From Shewanella hanedai (lineage in GTDB: Bacteria; Pseudomonadota; Gammaproteobacteria; Enterobacterales; Shewanellaceae), in the NCBI RefSeq assembly GCF_007197645.1, contig NZ_VKGK01000015.1, positions 1-64,000 of the forward strand: DNA of 64,000 bases. Direction: 5' to 3'. A model generated the notes under the pieces. That model was not told where the DNA came from. It did no database searches and worked only from the letters and a program-made list of their open reading frames with translations. This document shows, in pieces, positions 1-6,921 of this stretch (within the stretch, counting starts at the first letter, position 1; each line of letters starts with the position of its first letter). The position numbers and the translations under genes were made by a program.

Positions 1-114
1 AGGTACAATATATCAATCAGTCACTCTACAATCAGAAATATCTGGGTAAGAGAAAAACTGAATACTAAGGTGTTACGGATCGAGCGTGCAGAGGGATTGG
101 TGAAAACGCCGTAG
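1..114 (+). CDS. C-terminal end of an unidentified ORF
   Basis: Frame 1 is open from the window edge to a TAG at 112-114, giving 37 residues that end in GLVKTP. A stretch reading STIRNIWVREKLNT looks like the second half of a helix-turn-helix, of the sort found at the start of some transposases and in small phage regulators. This is resemblance only. The frame is followed at once by several stops and then by the out-of-frame remains of a replication gene, so the end of this ORF may mark a rearrangement junction. It could also be a chance ORF. Confidence 0.25.
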   Translation, partial: RYNISISHSTIRNIWVREKLNTKVLRIERAEGLVKTP

Positions 115-153
115 TGAAAGTAATATGAATGGGCTAAACTCGATAATGCAAAA

Positions 154-202
154 CGACAAAGTCCCGCGGTAATTAACCCGTCAGTATCCCTCGGTAATCA
201 CA
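154..202 (+). repeat. imperfect direct repeat at the frame break of the O-like gene
   Basis: The segment beginning CGACAAAGTCCCGCGGTAAT at 154 is imperfectly repeated 25 bp later at 179 (CGTCAGTATCCCTCGGTAAT). About 16 of the first 22 positions match. An offset of 25 is not a multiple of three. Removing one copy would join the upstream fragment YEWAKLDNAK directly to RQYPSVITELEG in one frame. The repeat is therefore a plausible cause of the broken reading frame. Confidence 0.45.
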
Positions 203-284
203 GAACTTGAAGGGGCAGGGTTTCTTAAGATCACAAATCGCAAAGGGCCGAAGGGAAGTAGCACTAATATTTATACTTTGACCC

Positions 285-370
285 TATGCCACGAGATAGC
301 ACCCCCTGTGCTACCAGATAGCACCCCCCTGTGCTACGAGGTAGCACCCCCTATGCCACCAGGTAGCACC
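285..370 (+). repeat. four iteron-like repeats, candidate phage replication origin
   Basis: Four tandem copies of a 22-23 bp unit begin at about 285, 307, 330 and 352. Each contains a near-palindrome of the type GTGCTACnnGGTAGCAC followed by a run of C. The third copy has 7-bp perfect arms. They lie inside the coding frame of the O-like gene, which is the lambda arrangement of origin iterons within O. The spacing is close to two helical turns, as expected for cooperative binding. Origin function is inferred. Confidence 0.6.
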
Positions 371-379
371 GGAATCTTT

Positions 380-408
380 AAAGATCTTAAAGATCTTAAA
401 AGATCTTC
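380..408 (+). repeat. AT-rich direct repeats with three GATC sites beside the iterons
   Basis: Three copies of AAAGATCTT follow the iteron array, with GATC sites at 383, 392 and 402. An AT-rich tract next to iterons, with clustered Dam sites, is the usual layout of a DNA unwinding element. The segment is still inside the O-like reading frame, where it encodes a Lys/Leu/Asp repeat. Its function as an unwinding element is inferred. Confidence 0.45.
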
Positions 409-716
409 GTCCGGCACAAGCACCGAACCAGAAAACACACCCAAATCGAAAAAGTTTGATTACACCGCAGACGATTTGAAACTCAGCGAGTGGATTTTAT
501 CCAGGATCAAAATCATCTTGCCCTGTGTCAAACAACCCAACATGAATTCATGGTCAAACACGATCCGCTTGATGCGAGAGATCGACGGACTCACTCACAA
601 ACAAATTTCTGACCAGTTTGATTGGATAAGCCGTGATCCGTTTTGGTCAACCAACATCCTAAGTCCTGAAAAGCTCAGAAAACAATGGGACACCATCACC
701 GCGAGGAGACAGCCAC

Positions 717-1337
717 ATGGAAAATTTGCAAACAGCAATCAACAGAACCATCGACATGAAAGCGCACTCTTTGAAAGCCCACAAGCCAATCTCGAAGCCC
801 TCATGCGGCGATCTGACTCTACGTGACACCATGGCAACGGTGTATTTTTTTGAGCGCTTAAAACGTGTTTATGGTGCGATGTTTGAAATCACATTCTCAA
901 CCCAAAACGCGCTGTTAGATTCACAAGATGAATGGAAAAGCCTGATAGGCAAACTTGAACGTGAAAATATCGATGCTGGTATTGAACGACTCAAAAGCTT
1001 GATGACCGAAGACGTCAATTACAAGTGGCCAAATATCCCTTTGACCATTGGTCTGTGTAAACGTCATAAAACGCATGCGTGTCACAAAGCGAACTTTCCT
1101 AGGCTGCCTGAACTATCAACTGCACAAATGCAGGAAAATAGAGCTAAGACGCTTAATAATCTTAAGCAACTTGCTCAGGTGCATCCCATCCATTCTGCAA
1201 TCAAGACCGACGTAACTGAGAGGGTATTGAGCCCTGATGAGTTAGCCATAAAACGTCAACGCCAAGACTTTGAAAAGCAGATTTTGTCTGAAGCTAAGAT
1301 GAAATATTCGCACTTAAATGCATCATCTCAACGCTAA
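717..1337 (+). CDS. phage replication protein P-like helicase loader
   Basis: A 206-residue protein beginning inside the 3' end of the O-like gene, with a ribosome-binding site (GAGGAG) about 10 bases before the ATG. Its central segment, with the pattern TVYFFERLKRVYGAMF then DEWKSLIGKLERENIDAGIERL, matches the layout of lambda P-type proteins, which bring the host DnaB helicase to the phage origin. The overlap with an O-like gene supports this reading. The C-terminal third is basic and without a recognised motif. The assignment rests on context plus family-like sequence; no ATPase motif is present, so a DnaC-type loader is unlikely. Confidence 0.6.
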   Translation: MENLQTAINRTIDMKAHSLKAHKPISKPSCGDLTLRDTMATVYFFERLKRVYGAMFEITFSTQNALLDSQDEWKSLIGKLERENIDAGIERLKSLMTEDVNYKWPNIPLTIGLCKRHKTHACHKANFPRLPELSTAQMQENRAKTLNNLKQLAQVHPIHSAIKTDVTERVLSPDELAIKRQRQDFEKQILSEAKMKYSHLNASSQR

Positions 1338-1354
1338 TTCAATACACCTGACAA

Positions 1355-1576
1355 ATGAGATTGCATACGGGGAAGAGCAGGGCAGAATGCGATGCTGTCG
1401 AGCTCGATAAGCAACGCTGGTTTAAAGCCTGGTCTCAATTGAGGCATTACAACCATCATCAGATTTGTAATTGGCTTGAAACATTACCCAAAGACGAACA
1501 GAAAGATATGCGACGCCGACTCAATGCTATGCGGGGTACGGTCCAGAGAGTTCATCAACAGAGGATTAAACAGTGA
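1355..1576 (+). CDS. small basic phage protein of unknown function
   Basis: A 73-residue, arginine-rich protein starting 15 bases after the P-like gene and reading in the same direction. The sequence has a DKQRWFKAWSQLRHY block followed by a short acidic linker and RRRLNAMRGTV, and looks all-helical. I do not recognise a named family, although similar small ORFs are common between phage replication and regulatory genes. A nucleic-acid-binding role is plausible from the charge only. Confidence 0.5.
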   Translation: MRLHTGKSRAECDAVELDKQRWFKAWSQLRHYNHHQICNWLETLPKDEQKDMRRRLNAMRGTVQRVHQQRIKQ

Positions 1577-1654
1577 TTGAACTGGCATTGGTAATCGACA
1601 TGGCGTTGAGCACCCTCGCATGAGGTCAATGACGTTGTCAGGATTGGGAGTATC

Positions 1655-1873
1655 ATGAGAATGAAAGGCTCAGATTTACTAAAAGCAGGCCGTACAATCA
1701 GAGGGTTTACTCAAGACGAGGTAGCGGAGATTTATGGAGTTAGCTGTAAAACTTATGGCAGTTGGGAGCGGGGCAGAACAGCCGTTTCTTATGATGATCT
1801 CTCGGCTATCTTCGAGCAGATATTTATATTGCCATTGGATAAAGTCACAGAAGTAATTTCTCATGCAGCATAA
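1655..1873 (+). CDS. small XRE-type helix-turn-helix regulator
   Basis: A 72-residue protein that is almost entirely one helix-turn-helix domain. The stretch GFTQDEVAEIYGVSCKTYGSWERGRT (residues about 18-43) has the scaffold, turn and recognition helix of Cro/CI-like regulators. The ATG is preceded by GGGAG at 7 bases, which fixes the start. Its stop overlaps the start of the next gene, so the two are probably co-transcribed. It is probably a Cro- or CII-like switch protein acting on the prophage early or late promoters. Its operator is not identified. Confidence 0.65.
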   Translation: MRMKGSDLLKAGRTIRGFTQDEVAEIYGVSCKTYGSWERGRTAVSYDDLSAIFEQIFILPLDKVTEVISHAA

Positions 1874-2222
1874 TACACAGACCAAAGCTTTAATGAATAT
1901 AAAGACACTACGCAAAGAATTGAAAGTTTGGGGGATGTATTGGGCGAGGCAGGAGCAGGGGCAGGGCTATGCAAGTCGTAGTGCTTGCGATCGGCTCAAA
2001 GAACCGTTCGTGCTAAGTTGCAGTGGTGGTAGCCGTAACCATCTTCCACCAGATCATATCAATCGTTATGAAATGAAAGTTTATTGCTTGGCACACGATT
2101 GCCGCAGAGCGATAAGAGCCCAATACATCTGTAAAGGCCAATGGCTGTTAATGGGGTTTGAAAGTAAGAAATCTTTTCTATTCTGGTTGAGGAAGGCCGA
2201 ATTAACATTGCTGTCCATCTAA
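1863..2222 (+). CDS. antiterminator Q-like protein (phage_antitermQ type)
   Basis: A 119-residue protein overlapping the end of the helix-turn-helix gene; a second ATG at 1893 would give 109 residues starting MNIKTLRKEL. The core reads LKVWGMYWARQEQGQGYAS and then DCRRAIRAQYI. This matches the layout of the small antitermination proteins of the PF06530 type, in which a tryptophan-rich N-terminal segment precedes a basic helix-turn-helix. Such proteins let RNA polymerase read through terminators before late genes. It is one of two antiterminator-like genes in this prophage (see 4846). The last 20 residues are hydrophobic and unusual. Confidence 0.5.
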   Translation: MQHNTQTKALMNIKTLRKELKVWGMYWARQEQGQGYASRSACDRLKEPFVLSCSGGSRNHLPPDHINRYEMKVYCLAHDCRRAIRAQYICKGQWLLMGFESKKSFLFWLRKAELTLLSI

Positions 2223-2307
2223 GTTGTTGTTTATGCCTTTTTTGGGTTCTGTTGTATTTGTATTTAGTTGTGATAATGTTGCTATGTTAAGTGAAATGGA
2301 GTTTATT

Positions 2308-3458
2308 ATGAAGAAAATTGTTGCGCATATGGCCGCGTTGTTATTTTGTGCTCAAGCCTCAGCTATTGAAGATCCCCCTTACCCAATGACGCTACTTATC
2401 ACTCTCCTAAAATACAAACTGAAGAGTATTATTGGTGTGCGGGCATTAAAGTTTTTAAAGAGGAGTGGGCGTTTTGTAAAGCAAGAATAGAACCTTGGGC
2501 TGTGTCACGCTATGACGGAGGCTTTAATAGTGATGTTTCTGCTTTTTGTTATCAACCAGAAGCTCCCGTAAAATTAGTTTCTTGTGCTGTAACATACACA
2601 ACAATTCTTCCTATTCAAGATTATGTTCCTGTAACTCGAACAACTATGACTAGCAGTAGTCAGTGGAAATGGAAACTTGCTCACTATGGGGATGATAAAA
2701 AAAGTTGCCCACCAAATGATGAAGAGCTAAAAGAGTTTGAGGATGGCTATGACATGGATGGAGATGGGTTTATTGACCGCTGTTATAACCCTTTGGATAA
2801 GTTGAAAACCCGTGAGCCTGCTACTGATTTTTGTTTATCAGAACCTGAAGCTTTTACTTTAGACGAAGAGCAAGACAGCAAAATAAAATCTGCAGCCAGC
2901 GATGCTAGGCAAAATCTAGAACAAATGGAATCCGATCTTGCAAATCCAAATGAAACTAATAAGGCTAAGTTAGATCAAATCGCTGCACTATTTGGAATGT
3001 CGAACTCTCAAGACCCTCAATTTACCATACTGGCTTCAGTCATCAATACCAGTTCTTTAGGCTGTGTTAAGAATAAACTCGCAGCCGCTGAACTTGACCC
3101 TAGTACCAGTGGTTACCTCTCCTTTATAGCCTCATCTAAAAAGAGAAGTGGGGTATACTGTCAAAATCAGAATGGTGGTGACATTATCCAAATCAATGTT
3201 AAAGATCTAGATTTTTATGACCCACGCAATTCTCCTGATGAACTTCAGGAGCTTGTAGTACATGAAGTAAAACATGCTTGTTATGATAAACACGACGATG
3301 CGATGCATTATATGGATGATAGTGAAATACGAGCTGACTTCGATAAGTTGGTCGAAGGGTATGGAAATATAATCGGCTCTGGAAGTGAGCATAGTGTTCT
3401 ACAGCGTTTGATCAGAAATCCATATTTTTTTGAATATATTTTAAAGGTTTACCTATGA
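2308..3458 (+). pseudogene. secreted zincin-motif protein, frameshifted after the signal peptide
   Basis: The ATG at 2308 starts a signal peptide (MKKIVAHMAALLFCAQASA) that runs out of frame after IEDPPYP. The remaining protein is open in another frame from 2370 and reads NDATYHSPKIQTEEYYW onward to 3458. The switch falls at a run of five C (2374-2378); six C would restore a single frame. The mature part has many cysteines, an EF-hand-like DMDGDGFID loop and a zinc-protease motif HEVKH (3261-3275). That motif is followed by Asp/His-rich sequence and SEIRAD. I infer a secreted metallopeptidase. The DNA is more AT-rich than the phage genes around it, typical of a cargo gene. Without repair, translation could start only at an internal GTG (2502), which would lack the export signal. 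Confidence 0.6.
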
Positions 3459-3955
3459 AAAACATAATATTAATTGTCGCAAGCCTGTTTGTTGGTATTT
3501 TTAGTTCAGCCAATGCATCAACGCGTTCAATTGACGATCAATATATCCGTTTGGATTTAACATCTTTGTGTACTATAGATGGTCAAGTAACTTTAACTTT
3601 AACCAATACTTCGGGTCAAAAACTATTCGTAGATCCCCATGTTGCCGACTCAGCTTTATTTGATGCAGCTAGAGCAATGTTTCTAAATCGAGTCGATGAT
3701 TTATCACTTGTTGGACTAAGGCCATTAACTGAGTATGTTAGAACATCTGATTGGAATGTATTAGCAGCTGGGGGAGTGATTTCATACCCTATTGATTTTA
3801 CCAAGTATGCAGTTGTAGATACTACCAAAGACTATAAGGCTGGTGCGGAGATAAGAATACAGATTTTACTAGAAAATGGTAAGAAAGTTGTAGTGCTCGT
3901 TGACTCAGCCATACTCAATAAGTTTGTAGAGGTTGAACCAAGCTGCTTTAAGTAG
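3455..3955 (+). CDS. secreted beta-rich partner of the zincin-motif protein
   Basis: A 166-residue protein whose ATG overlaps the stop of the zincin gene (ATGA), implying translational coupling. It has a clear signal peptide (about 22 residues ending SSANA), then a predicted beta-sandwich. Pieces are LTLTNTSGQKLFVD, a central RPLTEYVR and GGVISYPIDFTKYAVV. That pattern recalls the N-terminal pro-domain of deuterolysin-like (M35) metallopeptidases, whose catalytic domain follows in the same chain. Here the two would be separate proteins. The likeness is weak. Alternatives are a periplasmic inhibitor or immunity partner, or a surface protein. AT-rich like its neighbour. Confidence 0.5.
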   Translation: MKNIILIVASLFVGIFSSANASTRSIDDQYIRLDLTSLCTIDGQVTLTLTNTSGQKLFVDPHVADSALFDAARAMFLNRVDDLSLVGLRPLTEYVRTSDWNVLAAGGVISYPIDFTKYAVVDTTKDYKAGAEIRIQILLENGKKVVVLVDSAILNKFVEVEPSCFK

Positions 3956-3958
3956 CTT

Positions 3959-4454
3959 GTTAATATAAGGCTCCCCGGGGCCTTTATGTTGTCCAAATCA
4001 AGTGTGGGTCCTTATGTCTGAAAGTCGTGCGGGGGCGGGGACTCGCAGTGATTCAATACATGTGAGGATTTTAGGGGGATGGTTGTTGTTTTATTAACTG
4101 CCGCAGACCAAGAAGAAAGTGAGCCAAATAACTTCCACCTTAGCTAATGATTTTATTGTTTTTTTGTTCACTTCTCAATTTCATAAATTTTCACTTCTAA
4201 CTAGATCCAACATATCAACTTTGCGATCCTTTGTTAACTTGGCTTCGAATCTGGCTTTTCTGCGGCAGTACTTATCATTAGTGGCTCTAACAATCTAGGC
4301 CAATAGTTACCGATTTTCGGTCGAACCAGACCTGTTAAAAGCCCTTTTAAATTGGTAATTTCATATACGAACAGAGCATATTGTTTAACGGTTTCTAGTC
4401 TTATTGGCTCCTTTGTAGGAGCCATTTTTTTGGCTGTTAATTGATGAGTTTATT
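3959..4454 (+). other. non-coding interval between cargo genes and nuclease gene
   Basis: About 500 bases without a convincing gene. A GC-rich palindrome (AAGGCTCCCCGGGGCCTT, about 3967-3984) follows the cargo pair and may end their transcript. A better terminator lies at 4406. A 63-codon reverse-strand frame (4234-4425) crosses that terminator and has no ribosome-binding site or family resemblance, so I do not call it. Confidence 0.5.
4406..4431 (+). terminator. intrinsic terminator upstream of the nuclease gene
   Basis: The 6-bp stem GGCTCC/GGAGCC with a 6-base loop is followed by A and seven T. It would end any transcript coming from the secreted-protein pair, 24 bases before the nuclease start. 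The next genes then need read-through or their own promoter. Confidence 0.65.
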
Positions 4455-4859
4455 ATGAATTTGGATGAATATCGTCAATTGGCTAAAGCCAAACCGCGAA
4501 CGGGCAAAAACAAAGGCAACGCTAAGGCACAAGCAGCCAAGCTCGCGCGTGATGTCGCTTTGCACTTACTTGAACTGCCAACTTATGAAAAAGAAGTGAG
4601 GTTTCATCCTGTTCGACAATGGCGTTTTGATTACGCTTGGCCAGATCTAAAAATTGCACTGGAGATACACGGCGGCGTATTTACCGATGGCCGTCACAAC
4701 AGAGGTAAAGGCTTTACCGAAGACAGAGTCAAAATGAATTCGGCCCAACTACTGGGTTGGACAGTCATCGAAGCCACGACCGCACAGGTTAACAATGGGC
4801 AAATGTTGCAATGGGTAATGAGCGCAATTGAATCCAGGAGCTGTGATGCATCCAATTAG
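4455..4859 (+). CDS. PD-(D/E)XK-type phage nuclease
   Basis: A 134-residue protein. The core, from EVRFHPVRQWRFDYAW to LKIALEIHGGVFTDGRHNRG, matches small phage nucleases of the restriction-endonuclease fold. The candidate catalytic acids are D59 and E70, and the ALEIHGG strand has His at the usual Lys position. The GRHNRGKGFTEDRVKMN segment is typical of this family, near the VRR-NUC and Holliday-junction-resolvase-like groups. It probably resolves or trims branched DNA during phage replication or packaging. It overlaps the next gene by 14 bases, placing it in an operon with the Q-like protein, as in many lambda-like phages where the RusA resolvase precedes Q. Confidence 0.7.
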   Translation: MNLDEYRQLAKAKPRTGKNKGNAKAQAAKLARDVALHLLELPTYEKEVRFHPVRQWRFDYAWPDLKIALEIHGGVFTDGRHNRGKGFTEDRVKMNSAQLLGWTVIEATTAQVNNGQMLQWVMSAIESRSCDASN

Positions 4860-5388
4860 ACTGATATCAAAACTGGCGCCAAAGGCCATCAATTATCACT
4901 CTGCAGGGCGGGGCAGTGCGATAGATGTGATTGATTGGCGAACGGCAGCTCATGCGTTATCTGGTTTGTCACAAGAAGCAAGTGATTGGGCGTGGTACCG
5001 ATTTGCAGGACAAGATGACAAACTGCCTCGAGTCGTCCGTGCGTTAACCATGTATGTGACGCTGTTTATCAAAATACGACATTTTAAAATTAAACCCGAA
5101 ACACTCACCGGGATAATAAATGTCTCTATTCTAGAGTTCACTCAGCCGCTATGCCGTACCTGCAGTGGCGAGGGTAGCGAACCCATCACAAAAACCGTGT
5201 GCAAGCCATGTTGTGGCACGGGTAGACAAGGGATATCCAGACGACAACGTTGCAGTGTCATTGGTATCGATCACAAGAATTACACCAAAAACCATGATGA
5301 AGTGTCGAAAGAAATATTACGATTATTATCAGCGTGGGAGCGTGATATTTTTATGAACGTGCGCAAGAAAATGGGTGAAATTAGTTAG
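4846..5388 (+). CDS. Q-like late antiterminator with a CxxC zinc finger
   Basis: A 180-residue protein starting at the ATG at 4846, preceded by AGGAG; longer starts lack such a site. The N-terminal half is helical. The middle has a DnaJ-like zinc finger, CRTCSGEG then CKPCCGTG, followed by a basic helix-turn-helix-like region (SRRQRCSVIGIDHKNY). This layout is that of the larger phage Q antiterminators, which load on RNA polymerase paused near the late promoter and suppress terminators. Position supports the assignment: it is the last early-direction gene before a non-coding region, two terminators and the lysis genes. Confidence 0.65.
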   Translation: MHPIRLISKLAPKAINYHSAGRGSAIDVIDWRTAAHALSGLSQEASDWAWYRFAGQDDKLPRVVRALTMYVTLFIKIRHFKIKPETLTGIINVSILEFTQPLCRTCSGEGSEPITKTVCKPCCGTGRQGISRRQRCSVIGIDHKNYTKNHDEVSKEILRLLSAWERDIFMNVRKKMGEIS

Positions 5389-5432
5389 CTAAATTGCGCA
5401 AAACAGAAGTGCGCAAAATTGAAACTGCGCAA
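5360..5432 (+). repeat. TGCGCAA direct repeats after the Q-like gene
   Basis: TGCGCAA occurs at 5395, 5410 and 5426 with 15-16 bp spacing, immediately downstream of the Q-like gene. A further copy lies in its last codons at 5360. Regular spacing of about one and a half helical turns suggests a protein-binding array. The Q-like protein itself or the upstream helix-turn-helix protein are natural candidates. Function is inferred from position. Confidence 0.4.
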
Positions 5433-5476
5433 TGTGTTGAGGTGTATGGAGGGCTAAGTATCTCCGGCTATCAGGT

Positions 5477-5683
5477 TCAGGGCTAACGCATGAGTTACCA
5501 GATAGTTAACAATCTGGAACTGGTAACATAGTGATAACCGACAAGTCTTGCTTAAAAGCATATGAGTGCTGGTTTTATGAGCAGGGATTCTAAATTGAAA
5601 ACTATCACTTTATCTGCAATGGATAACATTCACTATATTGATGAATTTATGCAACATAAAATCAACTCATGCGTTAGCCCTGA
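5477..5683. repeat. perfect 20-bp inverted repeats bounding a structured 207-bp element
   Basis: Bases 5477-5496 are the exact reverse complement of 5664-5683 (TCAGGGCTAACGCATGAGTT). They enclose 167 bp with no gene. Just inside the left arm, two mutually exclusive hairpins are possible: GTTACCAG (5494-5501) with CTGGTAAC (5520-5527), or CCAGAT (5498-5503) with ATCTGG (5512-5517). A transcript would fold into a long closing stem with a branched interior. The ends also have the GCTAACG...CGTTAGC look of integron attC sites, but the perfect arms lack the usual unpaired bases. It could be a structured RNA, a small mobile element, or a recombination site. Confidence 0.6.
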
Positions 5684-5759
5684 GTTTGATTGTGGCAGCT
5701 AACAGCCTAAACGTTTCAGCCTGCTCATTTAGACTTTAAAAACAAAGTCTGTAAGTAAT

Positions 5760-5768
5760 TGTTATAAT
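5760..5768 (+). promoter_or_regulatory. extended -10 promoter candidate
   Basis: TGTTATAAT is an extended -10 element (TGnTATAAT) in the non-coding interval after the Q-like gene. No good -35 hexamer lies at the usual distance. A late promoter of the pR' type is expected in this interval, and this is the best-looking match I found on the plus strand. Confidence 0.3.
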
Positions 5769-5854
5769 TAGAGTTGTTTCACCTCCTCGGTTACAAGCTA
5801 ATTTGCCCGCTAGATACGCATAATCTCTACCATTTTGTTATACTCCCTACGCGT

Positions 5855-6424
5855 TTACCCCATCTCGAAAATCTGAGAACGCGAGTGTAATAAATCAGAA
5901 TTAGCGCGTGATAGGTGATCATTTTGAAGTTTAAAAAGGCCTAGGTACTTTTGAATGTGATAATGGACTTTTCTAAATCGGTCAAAGTTTGATTTTTCAA
6001 ACATCATAAAGTTTGTTCGAAAACCTCTTTGTTGCACATAATCCTTTTGTTTCTTATTCCAACCACCGTGAACATAAGCATTTCTGATGTACTTTATTGC
6101 CAAATAATCTTTAAAATACTCTTCTTCGATAAGAATCCCTCTCAACTTGAACGAATTAATCAAAGATTGAATCTTTTCCTCGTTTGAATTGTTGTCGGCA
6201 TAATGTCTTAAATCAAAAAGCATAGGTTGATCTTTTGTCCATTCAGTTATCATCGTTTCGATACTTCCAACGGACATAACAATCCACATTCTAGAGAACG
6301 AAGAGTATTTAATGCTTTCAGGTACACAGCCCTCTACAGGGTGCTCATTAACCAGTCTTTCGATCATTTCCAAATATATCTGATCATCTGAATAAGTCGC
6401 TAAAAACACGTTGATTTTCCCCAT
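5855..6424 (-). CDS. HEPN-like protein, candidate prophage defence gene
   Basis: A 189-residue protein encoded against the phage transcription direction, with AT-rich DNA unlike the structural genes. I recognise no full-length family. The helical C-terminal half contains YLAIKYIRNAYVHGGW, in which R114 and H119 form the Rx4H motif of HEPN RNases. The Asn after Arg is also common in that motif. HEPN proteins often act in abortive infection or toxin systems. Reverse-strand, AT-rich single genes between the Q gene and the lysis genes are usual places for prophage cargo. No partner antitoxin ORF is visible beside it, but the inverted-repeat element at 5477-5683 is adjacent. Function is inferred from one short motif. 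Confidence 0.45.
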   Translation of the reverse strand: MGKINVFLATYSDDQIYLEMIERLVNEHPVEGCVPESIKYSSFSRMWIVMSVGSIETMITEWTKDQPMLFDLRHYADNNSNEEKIQSLINSFKLRGILIEEEYFKDYLAIKYIRNAYVHGGWNKKQKDYVQQRGFRTNFMMFEKSNFDRFRKVHYHIQKYLGLFKLQNDHLSRANSDLLHSRSQIFEMG

Positions 6425-6829
6425 TTTATTTCCCTATTAATTTCATGATTCTTACTCCATAGCAATTCGAGAACAGATTACGTAGCACTTTATGTATAAA
6501 AACTAATTAACAAAGAGGGCTCCCCATAGACACATATACTTGATACGCATCTAGTATTCTCTATTCACGTTAATTGTACATTTGACTATACCAATGTAAA
6601 GCTGAGTGTGGTTTTATTTTGTTCAACTTTGACTCATATCACAAGATTTGGACTGTAACTTATAAAATATGTGGCGTGGGTAGGGGATGTGTGTAAGTTC
6701 ATGTTGATGTTCTCGAGTTTTGGGACACAAAAGCGCTAACGCTTAAGCTCTCTTATTGATTCAAATCATCCATTAAAAACAACGTAGTTTGCATACGCCC
6801 CAAAAATAATGCATTATTTTCTACATTGA
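6425..6829. other. non-coding interval upstream of the lysis genes
   Basis: About 400 AT-rich bases with no convincing ORF on either strand. It must hold the promoter of the reverse-strand HEPN-like gene. A small palindrome, AGCGCTAACGCT, lies at about 6731-6742. No convincing promoter toward the lysis genes was found. Confidence 0.4.
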
Positions 6830-6866
6830 AAAATCCGTCCAGCTCACACTAGGCGGATTTTTTTTG
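6830..6866 (+). terminator. first of two tandem terminators before the lysis genes
   Basis: The stem AAATCCG...CGGATTT, with a loop of about 17 bases, is followed by a long T run. With the terminator at 6922 it would block transcription into the lysis genes unless an antiterminator acts, resembling the tR' position of lambdoid phages. Confidence 0.6.
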
Positions 6867-6921
6867 CTTTAATTTCACTCATCTCAAACGCTTACCAACG
6901 CCAAGATAGCGTCTCCCATTT

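Larger units (their letters stand above)
173..826 (+). pseudogene. lambda O-like phage replication protein, 5' end broken
   Basis: O-type proteins bind phage origin iterons and recruit the helicase loader. The frame ending at 826 opens after a TAA at 170-172. Its first part reads like the end of a winged helix (RQYPSVITELEGAGFLKI, then STNIYTL), and its last part resembles the C-terminal domain of O-like proteins (FWSTNILSPEKLRKQW). Between them lie the iteron-like repeats, as in lambda O, where the origin is inside the gene. No ATG or GTG occurs between the stop and a TTG at 278. A likely missing piece, YEWAKLDNAKRQ, is encoded at 124-159 in another frame, with stops just before it. I infer a frameshifted and truncated gene. 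A TTG start at 278 giving a 182-residue product cannot be excluded. The P-like gene overlaps its 3' end. Confidence 0.6.

Noticed and set aside
4234..4425. Reverse-strand 63-codon ORF in the gap before the nuclease gene
   Set aside because: It runs across a good plus-strand terminator, has no ribosome-binding site and no family resemblance.
5477..5683. Retron msr-msd
   Set aside because: Arms of the right size, but no reverse transcriptase gene is encoded anywhere in the window.
5477..5683. Integron attC site
   Set aside because: End sequences are similar but one core base differs on each side, the arms are perfectly paired without extrahelical bases, and no cassette or integron integrase is present.
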